Part shown: piece after piece, positions 62,480-64,000 of the stretch | How the letters are laid out: each line of letters begins with the position of its first letter | Numbering within the stretch: position 1 is the stretch's first letter | Origin: Petrosia ficiformis | Lineage: Eukaryota > Porifera > Demospongiae > Haplosclerida > Petrosiidae | Assembly (NCBI GenBank): GCA_947044365.1 | Contig: OX345636.1 | Location: forward strand, 54,601,746 to 54,665,745 | Reading direction: 5' to 3' | Length of the DNA: 64,000 bases | Position numbers and translations under genes: made by a program | Notes under the pieces: model-generated | What the model was told of the DNA's origin: nothing | Seen by the model: only the letters and a program-made list of their open reading frames with translations | The model's database searches: none

Positions 62480-64000
62480 CAGGGTTCTTGCCAGGGAAAA
62501 AAAATAGGGGGGTAAATTGTGAAAAAAGTGGTGGGAAGTGCGAAAAATTTTACAACTAATTAATTGTTCATGAGGGGTGTGACCTATTTATATTTAGTGC
62601 ACGTGGACCAATATGTCGATGCCAAAGAAACCCAAGCTCGGCAAAGGTCAGCAAACTTTTTCGTTTGCATTCTCTTCGTCGAGTCAAACACCTTGTTCTT
62701 CAGCGTCTAACCCATCCACAAGTCAATTGTCTGCTTCAGTGAGGCAACCTATCAATGAAAACCCCTTGACTTAGAACTGATGGATTGGTTTTGATCAGCT
62801 GAAATATCGCTCGTTGCATCCTTGGATTACTGTTAAATCTGATGGTGTATACTGCATGTATTGCAGCGGACACAGGAGATCAATCAAAAGCAAGTCGCCA
62901 GTTTTCATTACACAACCTTTCACGGAGCACAGGTATGATAAATTTATTTGTAGTAAGGCTCACACTCATGCAGCAGAAGATTTTCGCGAGGCAGAGTCTA
63001 AGAAAACTTTCCAAAGAACAGTTGTTGACGTGGGAAACAAAGTACTCGAAGTAACAGAAGATGAGGAAGCTTTCAAAGACTTGCTTCGCTTAATGTACTT
63101 TTTACATAAGCAGGAGATACCCCATACCACAAACCGTAATTTACTTAGAGAATTATGCATGATGGTAGGTAACACAACCCTTCCTAGATTAAATAAATCT
63201 AAACGTACCAATTATTGCTCAGAGAAAACAATGTAAGAGCTGGCAAGAGCTGTGGGAATTCCCTTGGAAAGGGATGTTTTAACACACATCCAGTGTCATG
63301 TCTGAGGCTCATAGTGGTGTAATAGGACATCTTAAGCAAATGGTGCCTAAATTTATAGCTACAAATCAAGCTGCAACGCCCAACAGAAACAACATGGCTT
63401 TCTTTATGGCAATGCTTAAATGCTGTGATAGCCACAGTTGAAAAAGAAGCTTGTCAAGGAGACGCCACTGCTTATGGCCTGGCTTTAGAGATGCACAAGC
63501 CTGAGTCTGTAGTTACACTTTTGTTGTTGTCTGATGTGCTAGGAATACTTGGTAACCTGTCACACACTTTTTAGTTAGCTTCTCTCAATCTTTTGCATGT
63601 GGAAGGATTACTTAGAGATGCTAGGGTAGGATTGCAGGAGATCATAGATAATCCTTTTGGATCAGATCACAGGAAAAATTTGACAGCCACTTTACAAGAG
63701 CTTGATATTGAAGCCTCCATCAATGAAGAGAGATTTAAACAACACACTGTCAACAGTGTCATCACAAACTTAGATAACACAGATTTCCACAAGTACGAAC
63801 ACTGACACTGTTGGGATACCTTAATCCACAAAATGTTTCTACTGCAACACCACTAACATTGATGGAACTAGGAAATCTTATACAATTAGATGGAGATCAA
63901 CTATGGCAGGAATATAGATCATTTGTGAACAGTTTACCTGAACCTTCGATCATGTCTGCAGTAAAAACCATGAACTCTTGTAACAATGTAGAAACAAAGA
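62480..64000 (+). mobile_element. hAT-like transposon, 5' part (runs off the window)
   Basis: It begins CAGGGTTCTTGCCAGGG, a typical hAT terminal sequence, after a possible 8-bp target CTAAGTAC (62472-62479). It carries a decayed transposase in the same orientation; the right end is beyond the window. It lies downstream of the last visible exon of the 2A gene and may be in its next intron. Confidence 0.65.
62613..64000 (+). pseudogene. hAT-like transposase (ZNF862/C17orf113-like), decayed
   Basis: Opens MSMPKKPKLGKGQQTFSFAF and a Ser-rich leader, stops at 62770, then in a new frame LHPWITVKSDGVYCMYCSGH (zinc finger), SPVFITQPFTEHRYDKFICS with KAHTHAAED, and LLRLMYFLHKQEIPHTTNRN. Later sense includes LLLLSDVLGILGNLS and VEGLLRDARVGLQEIIDNPF. 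The W...GV.C..C finger and the H..S..H-like helix match the hAT branch to which the vertebrate ZNF862/C17orf113 proteins belong. Several stops; non-functional. Continues past the window end. Confidence 0.65.

Noticed and set aside
1..64000. CRISPR arrays, operons, rRNA or tRNA genes
   Set aside because: The regular arrays are satellites without spacers, gene structure is intron-based, and no cloverleaf or rRNA-like sequence was recognised by eye.

Overview
The window is eukaryotic nuclear DNA, AT-rich, with genes split into short exons (consensus GT/AG junctions, phases that match) and dense in transposons. An early-branching metazoan, most likely a demosponge of the Amphimedon type, fits best: one-exon-per-repeat ankyrin/death-domain genes, 2A-bearing death-domain genes, HIRAN/Ulp1-bearing pogo-like DNA transposons and Gmr1-like retrotransposons together. 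The species is inferred from the gene and element content; no search was run.

Layout. (1) About 1.4-39.2 kb, + strand: an ankyrin-repeat/death-domain gene of ten supported exons plus one candidate first exon. Its introns carry most of the mobile DNA: a Ty3/gypsy element with a long open pol (4.6-10.2 kb), a pogo-like element with an antisense HIRAN/Ulp1-like gene (12.0-13.7 kb), two nested pogo-like elements (16.45-18.87 kb), a decayed gypsy element (19.5-22.5 kb), a hAT derivative keeping a BED finger (22.75 kb), a Tc1-like fragment (24.5 kb), several MITEs and a Gmr1-like LTR element whose integrase lies upstream of reverse transcriptase (32.7-37.3 kb). All three LTR elements are antisense to the host gene. 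(2) 41.7-42.3 kb, + strand: an orphan leucine-rich-repeat exon. (3) 44.1-56.1 kb, - strand: a myosin gene closest to class V, traced through eleven exons but carrying at least six separate disabling lesions and lacking the switch-I exons, so it reads as a pseudogene. Its introns hold a ~0.95 kb GGAT-type satellite and a 51-bp minisatellite. (4) 58.7-62.1 kb, + strand: a gene starting with a hydrophobic leader that ends in a canonical 2A ribosome-skipping motif, spliced in phase onto a death domain and then a second death domain with a one-base frameshift. (5) 62.5-64.0 kb: the 5' part of a decayed hAT-like transposon running off the window.

The two host genes on the + strand are both death-fold adaptor-type proteins. 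The 2A/death-domain gene is the strongest candidate for an unusual system: 2A skipping would release the leader from the death-domain protein, or, if skipping fails, leave it attached as a targeting signal. The pogo-like elements with an antisense HIRAN(-Ulp1) gene are the second strongest.
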